Shown: piece by piece, positions 49,260 through 57,662 of the stretch | Layout of the letters: each line of letters starts with the position of its first letter | How positions within the stretch are numbered: the first letter of the stretch is position 1 | The notes under the pieces: model-generated | What the model saw: only the letters and a program-made list of their open reading frames with translations | The model's database searches: none | Told to the model about the DNA's origin: nothing | Position numbers and translations under genes: made by a program | NCBI RefSeq assembly: GCF_000269805.1 | Contig: NZ_JH711482.1 | Coordinates: 396,085-460,084 of the forward strand | Origin: Actinomyces massiliensis 4401292 | GTDB lineage: Bacteria; Actinomycetota; Actinomycetes; Actinomycetales; Actinomycetaceae | Reading direction: 5' to 3' | DNA: 64,000 nt

Positions 49260-50921
49260 CTAGTCATAGACGGCGTCGAGCCACCAGCGTCCCGCACGCA
49301 CGAGAAGCAGCGGCGGCCCGGAATCTGCAAGCACCTGAAGGTAAGCCCTGCGCGACGCCCCCTCAGGGCGCCACCAGCCCTCATCCACGGGCCAGGGACC
49401 CGCCCAGGACATGACCCGTCTCCTCCCCTCCCTCCCGCCGCTGCTCCAGGTCTCATCTCGCAGCCGCTCGACCTCCAGCCACACGGGTACGCCATCGAGT
49501 TGCCCCTGTCGGTCTACAACGACGTCTCCGCCCTCGGCGTCCACCAGCACAGCGGGCGCGGGACGCACCAGCACGACCGAAGGAGAGGGAGCAGGTAGTG
49601 CCCCCGTCCATGGAGCACCGGCGCCGGCAGTCCCGGCCGTCCCTTCCAGCGGCTCCCACCAGGGAACCAGTCGCGCACGTGAGCGCGGATCCCGGCCGTC
49701 TCCGAGAAGGGGCATCTGGACCGAGCCGCTTCCAAGGAGCGACTCGACGCGCTCAGCCGCTCTATGAGCGCGTCGTTCGCTTTCCTCTCCGGAGGCTGCC
49801 CACAGGCCGGCCTGGACCGAACCCGCGGAGGTCAGTTCGAGGGCGCTCAAACGCACATGCGCCAGTGGAGCGGCGGGCGGACATCCCGAGTGCCCCGACA
49901 GCCATCCCTCCATCTGCCAACGCACGCGATCGGTGAGCTCAGCAGGTGTGGGGACACCCTGAAGCAGCCAGGATCGGGCAAGGCGGGCGCCGTCCTCGCA
50001 GCGAGCCTCCACGAGCAGGCGTCCCGCAGCCAGGCCGCACGCCATGAGCCGGGCCGAGAGCTCCTCCGCCGCCGCACGCGCCGCGAAGGCGGCGGCATCC
50101 GTCCGCGACACAGGAGGATCCAGAGACTTTTCCACAGCGAGATCGATCTTCGGCCGTTTCATGCGCAATACTTGCGGGGATGCGCCGGATGCGAGCTCGT
50201 GCAACAGCGCCCCTGTCGAACCGAAGCGCGCAACAACATCACGAGCCGGAAGAGCCGCCAAATCTCCGAGGCTGTACAGCCCCAGGCGCACACAGGTCTC
50301 CAGTACTCTACGCGCCTCCTGACGCAATCGAGGCGTGGGCACAGCAGCCAGGATGACCTCCAACGGCCAGGAGGACAGGAATTCGAAGGTCTCCCCGGGA
50401 GGAACAATGACCCCCTTGCGCGCTGCGAGGACAGCCCCGAGCATCGAGTCGGCAATGCCGACCTGACACTCCGCGCCCGTGGCCTCGGCCACGGCCCCAA
50501 CGAGAGCGGCGGCGAGCTCCCCCTCCCCGCCGGCCCAGGCGGCGGGACCGTGGGCGATGGACAGCGCCAAACCCGGCCTGGCGACGAACGGGTCGGCCAG
50601 GAGAGTGCCCAGGGCCTCCATCACGGCCTCGAAACCGCGCACCTCACGATCCGGCCTGGACGGAATCGTCGCGAGGGCGGGACACAGAGCACGGGCGACT
50701 CGACCGCTCATGCCAGTGGCGACGCCTGAAGCGCGCGCGGGAGCGGAGGCGGCCGCGACCACGCCGCGTCCGCCGATGATCGCAACAGGGCTCAGGGCCG
50801 GATCGGGTGCGATCTCCCACGGGACGCCCAGACGACGACACTCGTACGCCTCGAAGGCGAGGGCGACGAGCGGCCAGTCGGGGACCCAAACGGCGACAAG
50901 GCGTGGAGTCGAGGGAGTCAT
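49260..50921 (-). CDS. imuB: ImuB, catalytically inactive Y-family polymerase homologue
   Basis: 553-aa mutasome hub that links DnaE2 to the beta clamp. Y-family fold: VAVWVPDWPLVALAFEAYECRR replaces the catalytic DxD segment, the little-finger/HhH segment LGLYSLGDLAALPARDVVARFG is present, and the usual SIDE motif is missing (LSIAHGPAAW), so it is not expected to polymerise. The C-terminal 150 residues have the RLVPWWEPLEG and RPAPAVLV elements and a WWRPEGASRRAYLQVLAD end found in actinobacterial ImuB. ATG at 50921 overlaps the imuA' stop (ATGA); upstream frame is not used. Confidence 0.92.
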   Translation of the reverse strand: MTPSTPRLVAVWVPDWPLVALAFEAYECRRLGVPWEIAPDPALSPVAIIGGRGVVAAASAPARASGVATGMSGRVARALCPALATIPSRPDREVRGFEAVMEALGTLLADPFVARPGLALSIAHGPAAWAGGEGELAAALVGAVAEATGAECQVGIADSMLGAVLAARKGVIVPPGETFEFLSSWPLEVILAAVPTPRLRQEARRVLETCVRLGLYSLGDLAALPARDVVARFGSTGALLHELASGASPQVLRMKRPKIDLAVEKSLDPPVSRTDAAAFAARAAAEELSARLMACGLAAGRLLVEARCEDGARLARSWLLQGVPTPAELTDRVRWQMEGWLSGHSGCPPAAPLAHVRLSALELTSAGSVQAGLWAASGEESERRAHRAAERVESLLGSGSVQMPLLGDGRDPRSRARLVPWWEPLEGTAGTAGAGAPWTGALPAPSPSVVLVRPAPAVLVDAEGGDVVVDRQGQLDGVPVWLEVERLRDETWSSGGREGRRRVMSWAGPWPVDEGWWRPEGASRRAYLQVLADSGPPLLLVRAGRWWLDAVYD

Positions 50922-51730
50922 GCGCTCCGCCCGGACATGGCGACGGCGTCGGAGCGGGGCTCCGCGCCCCCACTCCGCGCCCGTATCCCCATGGAGTCGA
51001 GGAGGACCTGAGAGGCGCCCGGTCCGGCGGAGTTTCGCAGCGACCACCGCAGCCGGCACAGGTAGCCCTCAGGCATCTCCCGGGGACTCGGCTCGGAGAG
51101 GATCGAAACAGCGGTACGCGAATGAGGGTGCACAGAGTGCAGGGCGAGGACCGCCCCGCCCTCGTCCGGTGGCACGCTCTGCGGTGCAGCGGCCAAGGTC
51201 CGCGCCCCCTCCCAGGGAACTGGGCTGAGGAGGAGGGCACCGCGCTCGCGGGAGCGGGCGCTCAGAGAGCGGTGCTCCCGCACCCGCAGGGCGGTGGCGC
51301 ACTGCGGGGAGAGAAGGAGGACGTCAACGCCGTCGAGAAGAGTGCCGGCGATGGAGAGCAGCGTGCGGGAGTCGAGACCTGCGGTCCGAACAGCCAGAAC
51401 GCGATCGAGCGCAAGCCCGCTCTCCGATGCGGCGCACCAGCCAATGCCATCAGCGCCCAGCACGGCGCACCAGCCATGGGGACCTTGCCGGCGGGCGGCT
51501 GCGGCCAGGAGGATACTCGTCGAGCCGATGACGGCGACCGCACCCACCGAGTCCGCATTCAGACCGAGCCAGGGGTCCGAGTGCGCCTCCCCTCTCCAGT
51601 TGACCGCCGACGCGTGAGGCTCGGAGTGCCGAATATCGCGGGAGACTCGATTCGCCAGTCCTGTGCGCTGCTCGGCGCGCCTTAAAGCGGTACGAGCCGC
51701 AGCAAGTCGCTCAGTGGCCGATGTCAGCAT
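50918..51730 (-). CDS. imuA: ImuA', RecA-like mutasome component
   Basis: 270 aa, a divergent RecA-fold protein of the actinobacterial ImuA' type. Core includes VGAVAVIGSTSILLAAAA, WCAVLGADGIGWCAA, and GVDVLLLSPQCATALRVREHRSLSARSRERGALLL; no intact Walker A is seen. ATG at 51730 follows a GAGGGGG stretch and lies 32 bases after a perfect LexA palindrome. The frame is open upstream to 51802 across that box and is not used. Works with ImuB and DnaE2, both in this window. Confidence 0.9.
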   Translation of the reverse strand: MLTSATERLAAARTALRRAEQRTGLANRVSRDIRHSEPHASAVNWRGEAHSDPWLGLNADSVGAVAVIGSTSILLAAAARRQGPHGWCAVLGADGIGWCAASESGLALDRVLAVRTAGLDSRTLLSIAGTLLDGVDVLLLSPQCATALRVREHRSLSARSRERGALLLSPVPWEGARTLAAAPQSVPPDEGGAVLALHSVHPHSRTAVSILSEPSPREMPEGYLCRLRWSLRNSAGPGASQVLLDSMGIRARSGGAEPRSDAVAMSGRSA

Positions 51731-51761
51731 GGCCGCCCCCTCGGATTCCGCTCGATTCACT

Positions 51762-51779
51762 ATCGAACACGTGTTCGAT
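51762..51779. promoter_or_regulatory. perfect LexA (SOS) box upstream of imuA'
   Basis: ATCGAACACGTGTTCGAT is an 18-base perfect palindrome matching the actinobacterial SOS consensus (TCGAAC-N4-GTTCGA). It lies 32 bases upstream of imuA' and about 160 bases before the divergent PEBP gene. Confidence 0.9.
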
Positions 51780-51938
51780 CTATGGATGCAGCATAGCGCC
51801 ACTCACTGACACGCAGAGCATTCGAATGCGCACCCCTACCGAATGCTCTCGATGCTCTCGGGTTCCTGCCAGGCGGGGCGGTTACAGTGGCAGTATCCGT
51901 ATCCCGTCATCGCCTTGATGTAGAACCGGAGGCCTTCC

Positions 51939-52514
51939 ATGACCGCTGATCTGACTCGCCCACGCCCGCCTTTCCCCTACGATCTGCTGCCGCCTCTGCC
52001 CGCTTTCACCCTGGAGTCCGGGGACATCGTCGAGGGCGAGCGCATTGCGGACCGTTTCACCGCGCTGGGTGAGAACCTCTCCCCTGAGTTGCACTGGTCA
52101 GGATTTCCGCAGGAGACGCGCTCCTTCGTCGTATCCTGCTTCGATCCCGATGCCCCGACGCCATCAGGGTGGTGGCACTGGATGGTGCAGGACCTCGACG
52201 TCACGACCACTTCTCTGCCCCGAGGGGCGGGAGAGTCCGACCTCCGGCTCGACGGCGCCGCCTTCCATGCCGCCAACGACTCGGGATCGCACGCCTGGTT
52301 CGGCCCCTATCCGCCCGAGGGCGACGGCGACCACCGCTACGTCTTCGCAGTGCACGCACTGGACGTGGACACTCTGGACCTGGACGATGAGGCCACCCCG
52401 GCAGCGGTTGCCTTTCACTGCGCGGCGCACAACATCGCCCGCGCCACCCTCACCGCGGTCTACTCGCGTCCAGGCGCTCCCGGCGCATCCCCCTTCCTGC
52501 AGGAGATGCGGTGA
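51939..52514 (+). CDS. YbhB/YbcL family (PEBP-like) protein
   Basis: 191 aa of the phosphatidylethanolamine-binding protein fold. Signatures: GENLSPELHWSGFPQETRSF, CFDPDAPTPSGWWHWMVQDL (DPDAP plus the ligand-pocket His), HAWFGPYPPEGDGDHRYVF (GPxPPxG and HRY). No signal peptide, hence cytoplasmic. Role in bacteria is unclear. ATG at 51939 has GGAGG upstream. It overlaps the SDR gene by four bases (ATGA-type), so both are co-translated. Confidence 0.9.
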   Translation: MTADLTRPRPPFPYDLLPPLPAFTLESGDIVEGERIADRFTALGENLSPELHWSGFPQETRSFVVSCFDPDAPTPSGWWHWMVQDLDVTTTSLPRGAGESDLRLDGAAFHAANDSGSHAWFGPYPPEGDGDHRYVFAVHALDVDTLDLDDEATPAAVAFHCAAHNIARATLTAVYSRPGAPGASPFLQEMR

Positions 52515-53278
52515 GCGCCCGCAACGAGTCCGGCCGGCACCAGCTCCGCCCGCTGGCACTGGTCACCGGGGCCACCTCGGGCATCGGCCTAGCCGTAGCG
52601 CATGATCTCGCCGCCGATCACGATCTTGTCCTGCTGGCGCGCACAGCCGCGGACCTGGACGAACTCGCCGCGGTCCTGGGCGAGGAGACCGGCGCGCGGG
52701 TGAGCACCTGCGCCGTAGACCTCACCGATGACGAGGCACTGGCCGTCGCCATCGACGAGCTCGGTCTCACCCAGCTCGACGTCCTGGTCAACTCCGCAGG
52801 CGTTGAGGCTGCCGGCCCTGTGGAAGAGCTGTCCCCCGCGCGCTGGCGCAGCGTGCTGGACCTGGATCTGGTCGCTGTCGCCCATCTGACCGGCCTGCTG
52901 CTACCCGCGCTGCGCGAAACCCGTGGGCTCGTCATCATGATCAACTCCGGTGCAGGACTGCGGGCCTGGCCGGAGCAGGCTCTGTACTGCTCGGCGAAGG
53001 CCGGACTCAAAGCGCTGGCGGACTCCCTGCGCGAGGAAGAGCGCAGTCGAGTTCGGGTGACGACCATCTATCCCGGGAGAGTGGACACTCCCATGCAGAG
53101 GCGCATCCAACAGAACAAGTCCCGTCGCCTGCGCGCCGAAGGATCGAAGCCCCGTCGGTATCGGGCCGCGGATCACATGACGACGACATCGGTCGCGGCC
53201 ACAGTCCGGTTGGCGGTGGACATGCCCACCGATGCGGTGGTCGAAGACCTATCAATCAGACCCGCGGATATGCTCTGA
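52511..53278 (+). CDS. short-chain dehydrogenase/reductase
   Basis: 255-aa classical SDR. Cofactor motif ALVTGATSGIGLAVA, CAVDLTDDEALA, LVNSAGVEAAGP, active-site Ser region MINSGAGLRAWPEQ, and YxxxK as YCSAKAGLKALADSL; RVTTIYPGRVDTPMQR follows. NADP use is suggested by the basic residues after the first strand being absent or present only weakly, so cofactor choice is open. Substrate unknown. GTG/ATG overlap with the upstream PEBP gene marks an operon. Confidence 0.9.
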   Translation: MSARNESGRHQLRPLALVTGATSGIGLAVAHDLAADHDLVLLARTAADLDELAAVLGEETGARVSTCAVDLTDDEALAVAIDELGLTQLDVLVNSAGVEAAGPVEELSPARWRSVLDLDLVAVAHLTGLLLPALRETRGLVIMINSGAGLRAWPEQALYCSAKAGLKALADSLREEERSRVRVTTIYPGRVDTPMQRRIQQNKSRRLRAEGSKPRRYRAADHMTTTSVAATVRLAVDMPTDAVVEDLSIRPADML

Positions 53279-53377
53279 AATCCTAGCGCTCCCAGCACTC
53301 CCAGGGCTTCCAGGGCTTTCAAAGAATCCCGGCTATCAGGCCCCTTCTGGCGTGCCCCTCGGCTTCTTCGGCCTCCG

Positions 53378-53836
53378 TCAGCGAGCGCCGGGGAATCCGA
53401 GGGCACGCCAGGCCTCATACAGGCCGACAGCTGCGGAATTGGCCAGGTTCAGGGAACGGTTGCCCTCGACCATGGGAATGCGGATCCGATCAGCGACTCG
53501 GCAGTGAGCCATGATCTCCTCGGGCAGACCAGAGGGTTCGGGACCGAACAGGAGGGCGTCGTCGTCCCGCCAGTCGACGTCGGTGTAGAGACGGGACGCC
53601 TGAGCGGTGAAGGCGAAGATCCTTCCCGGGATGTGCGTCAGACAATCTTCCCAAGCGGCATGCACGCGCGTGTTGGCCAGGTCGTGGTAGTCCAGGCCGG
53701 CACGGCGCAGCTTGGAGTCCTCCATGTCGAACAGGGGATCCACGAGGTGGAGCATGGAGCCGGTGTTGGCGCTCAGGCGGATCGCGGCGCCGGTGTTCCC
53801 CGGGATGCGGGGCTCGAAGAAGATGACGTGCAGCAC
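53378..53836 (-). CDS. trmL: tRNA (cytidine/uridine-2'-O-)-methyltransferase TrmL
   Basis: SPOUT-fold enzyme that methylates the wobble nucleotide of certain tRNA-Leu; 152 aa. VLHVIFFEPRIPGNTGAAIRL, LRRAGLDYHDLA, LLFGPEPSGLPEE and IRIPMVEGNRSLNLANSAAV are the family motifs and form the deep trefoil knot. GTG at 53836 follows AGGA at good spacing and aligns with the E. coli start; the open frame continues upstream to 53980 through unrelated GC-rich sequence. Confidence 0.93.
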   Translation of the reverse strand: MLHVIFFEPRIPGNTGAAIRLSANTGSMLHLVDPLFDMEDSKLRRAGLDYHDLANTRVHAAWEDCLTHIPGRIFAFTAQASRLYTDVDWRDDDALLFGPEPSGLPEEIMAHCRVADRIRIPMVEGNRSLNLANSAAVGLYEAWRALGFPGAR

Positions 53837-53933
53837 GGGCACATCCTGCCACCGCCCCCCCTCAACACGGGTGCCCCGGCGGGCGGCGCCGGCCGTGCGG
53901 GCCGGAGCCGCCCCGGGCTCATCGGGCGGCCGG

Positions 53934-53985
53934 GGGGGGTGGACCCCGGACCGCCCGAAGCGCGGAGGCAGGAGTCCCACCCCCC
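53934..53985 (-). terminator. large GC hairpin between the disulfide reductase gene and trmL
   Basis: GGGGGGTGG...AC (53934-53944) pairs with GT-CCC-ACCCCCC (53974-53985) with one bulge. It includes an eight-G run at 53932-53939. It lies just beyond the stop of the flavoprotein gene. Confidence 0.6.
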
Positions 53986-53996
53986 GCTAAGGCCTC

Positions 53997-55475
53997 TCAG
54001 CCCAGGGAGTCCAGGACGATGTTGAGGCCCTCGCCCATGGTGGGATGGGTGATGACGGCGTCGCGCACCTGCTGCCATGTCAGGCCGCCCAGCATCGCCA
54101 TCTGCACGCCGGTGATCACCTCGCTGGCCTCGGGGCCGATAATGGCGGCGCCCAGGATGAGCTCGGACTCGGCATCGATCACGATCTTGTAGAAGCCCTC
54201 GGTGCACCCCAGGGTCTTGGCGCGCGGCACCGCAGCGGTGGGGGTCTTGGCCACGCGCACCTCGTGCCCGGCGGCGCGGGCCTCGGCCTCGGTGAGCCCG
54301 ACGTGCCCGAGCTCGGGGGTGGTGAAGACGGCCCAGGGGATGAGGCGCCCGGCGGTGGAGGCCTCCTTGCCCGCGAACAGGTCGCGCAGGACGCGGAAGT
54401 CATTCCAGGAGGCGTGGGTGAACTGGGGCGTCCCGGCCACGTCCCCAGCGGCGTAGACGCCCTCGGCCGTGGTGCGCAGGTGGTCGTCCACCTTGACGAA
54501 GCCGCGCTCGGTCAGTTCCACCCCGGCGGTCTCCAGACCCAGTCCAGCGGTCATCGGGGTGCGCCCGAGTGCTACGAGCAAGTGGGACCCGCTCACCTCG
54601 CGCCCGTCCTGGGTGCTCACCACGACGCCGCCGCCCGGGGCGGGGCTGACGCGCGAGGCGCGGGCACCGGTGAGGATCGTGACGCCCAAGGCCTCCAGGC
54701 CGGAGGCGACCTCGGCGGCGACGTCGGCGTCCTCGCGGTCCAGGATGTGCTCCCCGGCGTGGACGATGGTGACCGGAACGCCGAGCAGTCCCATGAGGGA
54801 GGCCATCTCCACGCCGATGACCCCGCCGCCCAGCACCACCAGGCTCGTGGGCAGCTCGGGAAGGGCCAGCAGGTCCTCACTGGTCCAGTGGGGCGCCTCG
54901 GCCAGTCCCTCGATCGCGGGGGCCGACGGCGCGGTGCCGGTGTTGATGAGCACCTTGGCCCCGCGCACGCGCCGGGTGGTGCCATCGTTCAGTGCGATCT
55001 CCACGGTGCGCTCGGCGACGAAGCGGGCGGTGCCCTTGACGAAGTCCATTCCGGAGGCGGGGAACATCTTCTCGTGGGCGGCCACCATGGCGCCGACGAC
55101 GCCCTCCTTGCGCGCACGCAGGGCGGCCAGGTCGATGCGCGCCCGCTCCAGGGCGGGGGCGCCGCCGTCCTGCTCGGGCAGGGTGACGCCGTGGGCGCGC
55201 GAGCCCTGGACGTCGTGCAGGACACGGGCCGAGGAGATGAGTGTCTTGGTGGGGATGCAGGCGACGTTGATGCAGGTCCCGCCGACCTTGTCCTTCTCCA
55301 CCATGACGACTGCGTCGCCGGCCTTGGCGCGCAGCATGGCCAGGGACTTGCCCGCCTTGCCGCCTCCGACGACGAGCAGGTCGACGTCCTCGACCGGGAC
55401 CTCCTGCGCCGGGGCGACGGCGCCCCCCGCGGGCTCGGCGGAGTCGGCGGCATGAGTCGTGGCGTGCTGGGACAT
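53997..55475 (-). CDS. FAD-dependent pyridine nucleotide-disulfide oxidoreductase (dihydrolipoamide dehydrogenase/MerA-like)
   Basis: 492 aa. FAD-binding VDLLVVGGGKAGKSLAMLRA, redox-active disulfide GGTCINVACIPTKTL, NAD-binding SLVVLGGGVIGVEMASLMGL, second FAD motif GVYAAGDVAGTPQFTH, and C-terminal His-Glu dyad in THPTMGEGLNIVL. The HPTM-x-E end resembles the mercuric-reductase-like branch more than classical lipoamide dehydrogenase (HPTLSE), and no 2-oxoacid dehydrogenase genes are near. The first 27 residues are low complexity. Codon use is noticeably GC-richer than in flanking genes. An AT-rich promoter-like stretch and a hairpin lie upstream. Confidence 0.88.
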   Translation of the reverse strand: MSQHATTHAADSAEPAGGAVAPAQEVPVEDVDLLVVGGGKAGKSLAMLRAKAGDAVVMVEKDKVGGTCINVACIPTKTLISSARVLHDVQGSRAHGVTLPEQDGGAPALERARIDLAALRARKEGVVGAMVAAHEKMFPASGMDFVKGTARFVAERTVEIALNDGTTRRVRGAKVLINTGTAPSAPAIEGLAEAPHWTSEDLLALPELPTSLVVLGGGVIGVEMASLMGLLGVPVTIVHAGEHILDREDADVAAEVASGLEALGVTILTGARASRVSPAPGGGVVVSTQDGREVSGSHLLVALGRTPMTAGLGLETAGVELTERGFVKVDDHLRTTAEGVYAAGDVAGTPQFTHASWNDFRVLRDLFAGKEASTAGRLIPWAVFTTPELGHVGLTEAEARAAGHEVRVAKTPTAAVPRAKTLGCTEGFYKIVIDAESELILGAAIIGPEASEVITGVQMAMLGGLTWQQVRDAVITHPTMGEGLNIVLDSLG

Positions 55476-55515
55476 GGGTGGTTCTCCTCAGTGTTATGGC
55501 TGGCGGTGACGTGCC

Positions 55516-55535
55516 GGCCGCCTCTCGTGGCGGCC
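55516..55535 (-). promoter_or_regulatory. hairpin in the leader of the disulfide reductase gene
   Basis: Perfect 7-bp stem GGCCGCC/GGCGGCC with a six-base loop, 41 bases before the start codon and followed upstream by an AT-rich stretch (55567-55625) suited to a promoter. Function not identifiable. Confidence 0.4.
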
Positions 55536-55724
55536 ATCTCAGTCGCCATGACAACCGAGCATGACCCACTTCTATTCCCTCTACTTATTTGTTTTTGCTT
55601 CAACGAACGAAGGTATTTATCGCCGCTCCGTCGCATGGCCGACGTCGTCGTCTGGAGCATCGGCGCCGGTGCCCTAGGTACCAGCAACGGCGCGATGGCG
55701 GGACACGGGTGAGAGGATCGCCCC

Positions 55725-56375
55725 ATGGCACCTGCAGCAGTGACTCCCGGCTCCACACCATCCCTCTCCTCGGGCCCCCTGGTGGGCGATGTCGTGCGGC
55801 TCGAGCCGCTCGCGCTCGAGCACGTGCCCGCATTGCGCGAGGCGGCCGCCGATGCGGGGACAACCCCTTTCGCGTCCGTGCCCGCCCCCGATGCGGTCGA
55901 GGCCTACGTGATGGGATCGCTCAGGCGCCGCAACTCCGGCTCGTACGCGCCCTTCGCGCAGATCGAGGCTGCCACCGGCCGCGCCGTCGGGCACACCGCA
56001 TACCTGACGCCGCGGTGGATGCCGGATGGGCGCCTCTACGCCGTCGAGATCGGATCCTCGTGGCTGTCCCCCGCGGTCCGCGGCACCGCGATCAATCCCG
56101 CAGCCAAGCTGCTGCTCATGACGCAGGCCTTCGAAGACTGGGGCGTGGTGCGCCTGGACATCAAGACCGACGCCCGCAACGAGGTGGCCCGGCGCGCCAT
56201 CGCCGGCACGGGCGCCCGCTTCGAGGGCGTCCTGCACGCCTGGCAGCCTTCGCTGGCACCGGGCGAGGAGGGCCGCACCCGGGACACGGCCATGTTCTGC
56301 GTCACCGCGGGCGACTGGCCCCGGGTCAAGGATCTCCTGAAGGAAAAGGTCAACCGGCGCTTGGCCGTCCACTGA
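55725..56375 (+). CDS. GNAT family N-acetyltransferase (RimJ/RimL type)
   Basis: 216 aa. Typical opening GDVVRLEPLALEHVPALREAA, central VEIGSSWLSPAVRGTAINPAAKLLLM (acetyl-CoA pyrophosphate loop, here RGTAIN rather than RGxGxG/A), then VVRLDIKTDARNEVARRAIAGTGARFEGVLH. The weakened loop resembles the DUF-like GNAT subgroup seen in many actinobacteria. Substrate unknown. It is followed by a strong terminator hairpin. Confidence 0.87.
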   Translation: MAPAAVTPGSTPSLSSGPLVGDVVRLEPLALEHVPALREAAADAGTTPFASVPAPDAVEAYVMGSLRRRNSGSYAPFAQIEAATGRAVGHTAYLTPRWMPDGRLYAVEIGSSWLSPAVRGTAINPAAKLLLMTQAFEDWGVVRLDIKTDARNEVARRAIAGTGARFEGVLHAWQPSLAPGEEGRTRDTAMFCVTAGDWPRVKDLLKEKVNRRLAVH

Positions 56376-56418
56376 GCGAACTGACGACCCGTTAGGGCGC
56401 AGCCTCTCATAGGCTGAT

Positions 56419-56449
56419 GGTGGCGCGCACCACTCATTCGCGCGCCACC
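56419..56449 (+). terminator. hairpin terminator after the GNAT gene
   Basis: Perfect 10-bp stem GGTGGCGCGC/GCGCGCCACC (56419-56428, 56440-56449) with an 11-base loop, 43 bases after the GNAT stop and 25 before the YbaK start; no T tract. Confidence 0.75.
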
Positions 56450-56474
56450 GGTCCTGGAATCGGAAGGATGCATG

Positions 56475-57068
56475 ATGAGTGAGCTGCGCGATCCCGCTGC
56501 GGTCCTGGGCGAGGAGCTGGGCTGGCGGGCGGCGCTGGAGTGCACTGACCTGCTGGGTGCCCCCGTCGCTGCAGCCCTGAAGGCACTGGAGGTCTCCTCC
56601 CCGCACGGGGCGGAGCTGGCCCGCCAGGCCCAGGTGGTCCGGATCGATCCGCAGTACTCCGACACCGACGCCCTCAACGAGCACTACCGCCTGGACCCGG
56701 CGGCCACTGGCAACTGCGTACTGGTGGCGGGCAAGCGCACAGGTGAGCAGAAAATCGCCGCCTGCGTCGTGCGCGCCACCGACTTCGCCGACGTCAACCA
56801 CGTCGTCAAGAAGCTCATTGACGTGCGCAAGGCATCCTTCCTGCCCATGGAGCAGGCGGTGGAGATGAGCGGCATGGAGTACGGCGGCATCACCCCGGTG
56901 GGCGTGCCGAGCACGTGGCGGCTCCTCATTGATGCAGGGGCGGCGGCGCGCAGCACAGTGCTCATCGGCTCGGGCGTGCGCCACTCCAAGCTGCTCGTGC
57001 CCGGGGCACTGCTGGCCGCCCTGCCGACGGCGGAGGTCATCGAGGGCCTGGGAATGGCTCCGGCCTGA
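56475..57068 (+). CDS. YbaK/EbsC-type aminoacyl-tRNA deacylase
   Basis: About 198 aa of the YbaK/ProXp fold. Core motifs: CVLVAGKRTGEQKIAACVVRATDFADVNHVVKKLIDVRKASFLP with the conserved Lys, then EMSGMEYGGITPVGVPSTWRLLID, the GxxPxG loop, and TVLIGSGVRHSKLLVPGALL. Such proteins clear mischarged tRNA (for example Cys- or Ala-tRNAPro). ATG at 56475 is seven bases after GGAAGG; ATG at 56472 is only four. Its 3' end overlaps the convergent TetR gene by 32 bases. Confidence 0.9.
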   Translation: MSELRDPAAVLGEELGWRAALECTDLLGAPVAAALKALEVSSPHGAELARQAQVVRIDPQYSDTDALNEHYRLDPAATGNCVLVAGKRTGEQKIAACVVRATDFADVNHVVKKLIDVRKASFLPMEQAVEMSGMEYGGITPVGVPSTWRLLIDAGAAARSTVLIGSGVRHSKLLVPGALLAALPTAEVIEGLGMAPA

Positions 57069-57639
57069 TCGCTTCTCCACCCAGAGCCGTCAAGGCGGCG
57101 TCAAGGGAGTCGACGAGCACCTGGAAGCTCCCCTCCACAGGCTCGGACATGGCGAAGCCCCCGCGCAGCTCGATGTCCACGAAGCCGTGCAGCGCCGCCC
57201 GGATCATCCTCACCGCGTCGACGACCTTGGCATCGGGCAGGCCGTAACCGACCAGGGCGGCCGTGACGACCTCCACGGTTCGCCGCGCCTGGGCCGACCC
57301 CAGGGCGTCGGCATCACCGGTCGGCCCCTGGGTCATGGAGTAGAGGCTGGGGTGGTCGTGAGCGAAGGCGCGGTACGCCCTGGCCATCGCCACCAGGGCA
57401 TCGCGGCCAGAGTGGCCCATGACCGCGGCGGCCAGGGCGTCGGCCAGGGAGCCGGTGGCGCGCATCGCGACCTGGTGGGCGACGTCATCCAGGCCGCCCA
57501 CGTGCTTGTACAGGCTGGGCGGTGCCACCCCGAGGTCTGCCGCCAGGCGGCTGAGCGTGAGGGCCTGGGCGCCCTGTTCATCGGCGATCAAGCAGGCCCG
57601 CTCGATCACGCGCTCAGTGCTGAGCCCGGCTCTAGGCAT
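57037..57639 (-). CDS. TetR-family transcriptional regulator
   Basis: 200 aa. HTH: TERVIERACLIADEQGAQALTLSRLAADLGVAPPSLYKHVGGLDDV; the C-terminal part (RAYRAFAHDHPSLYSMTQGP, ALHGFVDIELRGGF) matches the TetR C-terminal WHG-type ligand domain. ATG at 57639, 23 bases downstream of the alpha/beta hydrolase gene, so it is the second gene of that operon and probably controls it via the inverted repeat at 58618-58634. Confidence 0.9.
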   Translation of the reverse strand: MPRAGLSTERVIERACLIADEQGAQALTLSRLAADLGVAPPSLYKHVGGLDDVAHQVAMRATGSLADALAAAVMGHSGRDALVAMARAYRAFAHDHPSLYSMTQGPTGDADALGSAQARRTVEVVTAALVGYGLPDAKVVDAVRMIRAALHGFVDIELRGGFAMSEPVEGSFQVLVDSLDAALTALGGEAIRPEPFPGPR

Positions 57640-57662
57640 CGAGCCCCCTCTCCTGTCCCCTG

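Noticed and set aside
49216-49260. tRNA-like fragment near the imuB end
   Set aside because: A GGTTCAAG-like T-loop element is visible on the minus strand but no flanking stems, D arm or anticodon arm can be formed.
53837-53980. N-terminal extension of TrmL
   Set aside because: The extra 48 residues are GC-rich, unrelated to SPOUT enzymes, and overlap the terminator of the flavoprotein gene; the GTG at 53836 fits the family start.
54045-55712. Plus-strand open frame of about 555 codons opposite the disulfide reductase gene
   Set aside because: Antisense shadow of a clearly motif-bearing flavoprotein; no start signal or domain.
55674-57080. Minus-strand open frame of 468 codons spanning the GNAT and YbaK genes
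   Set aside because: Covers two convincing plus-strand genes and the terminator between them; translation has no motif.
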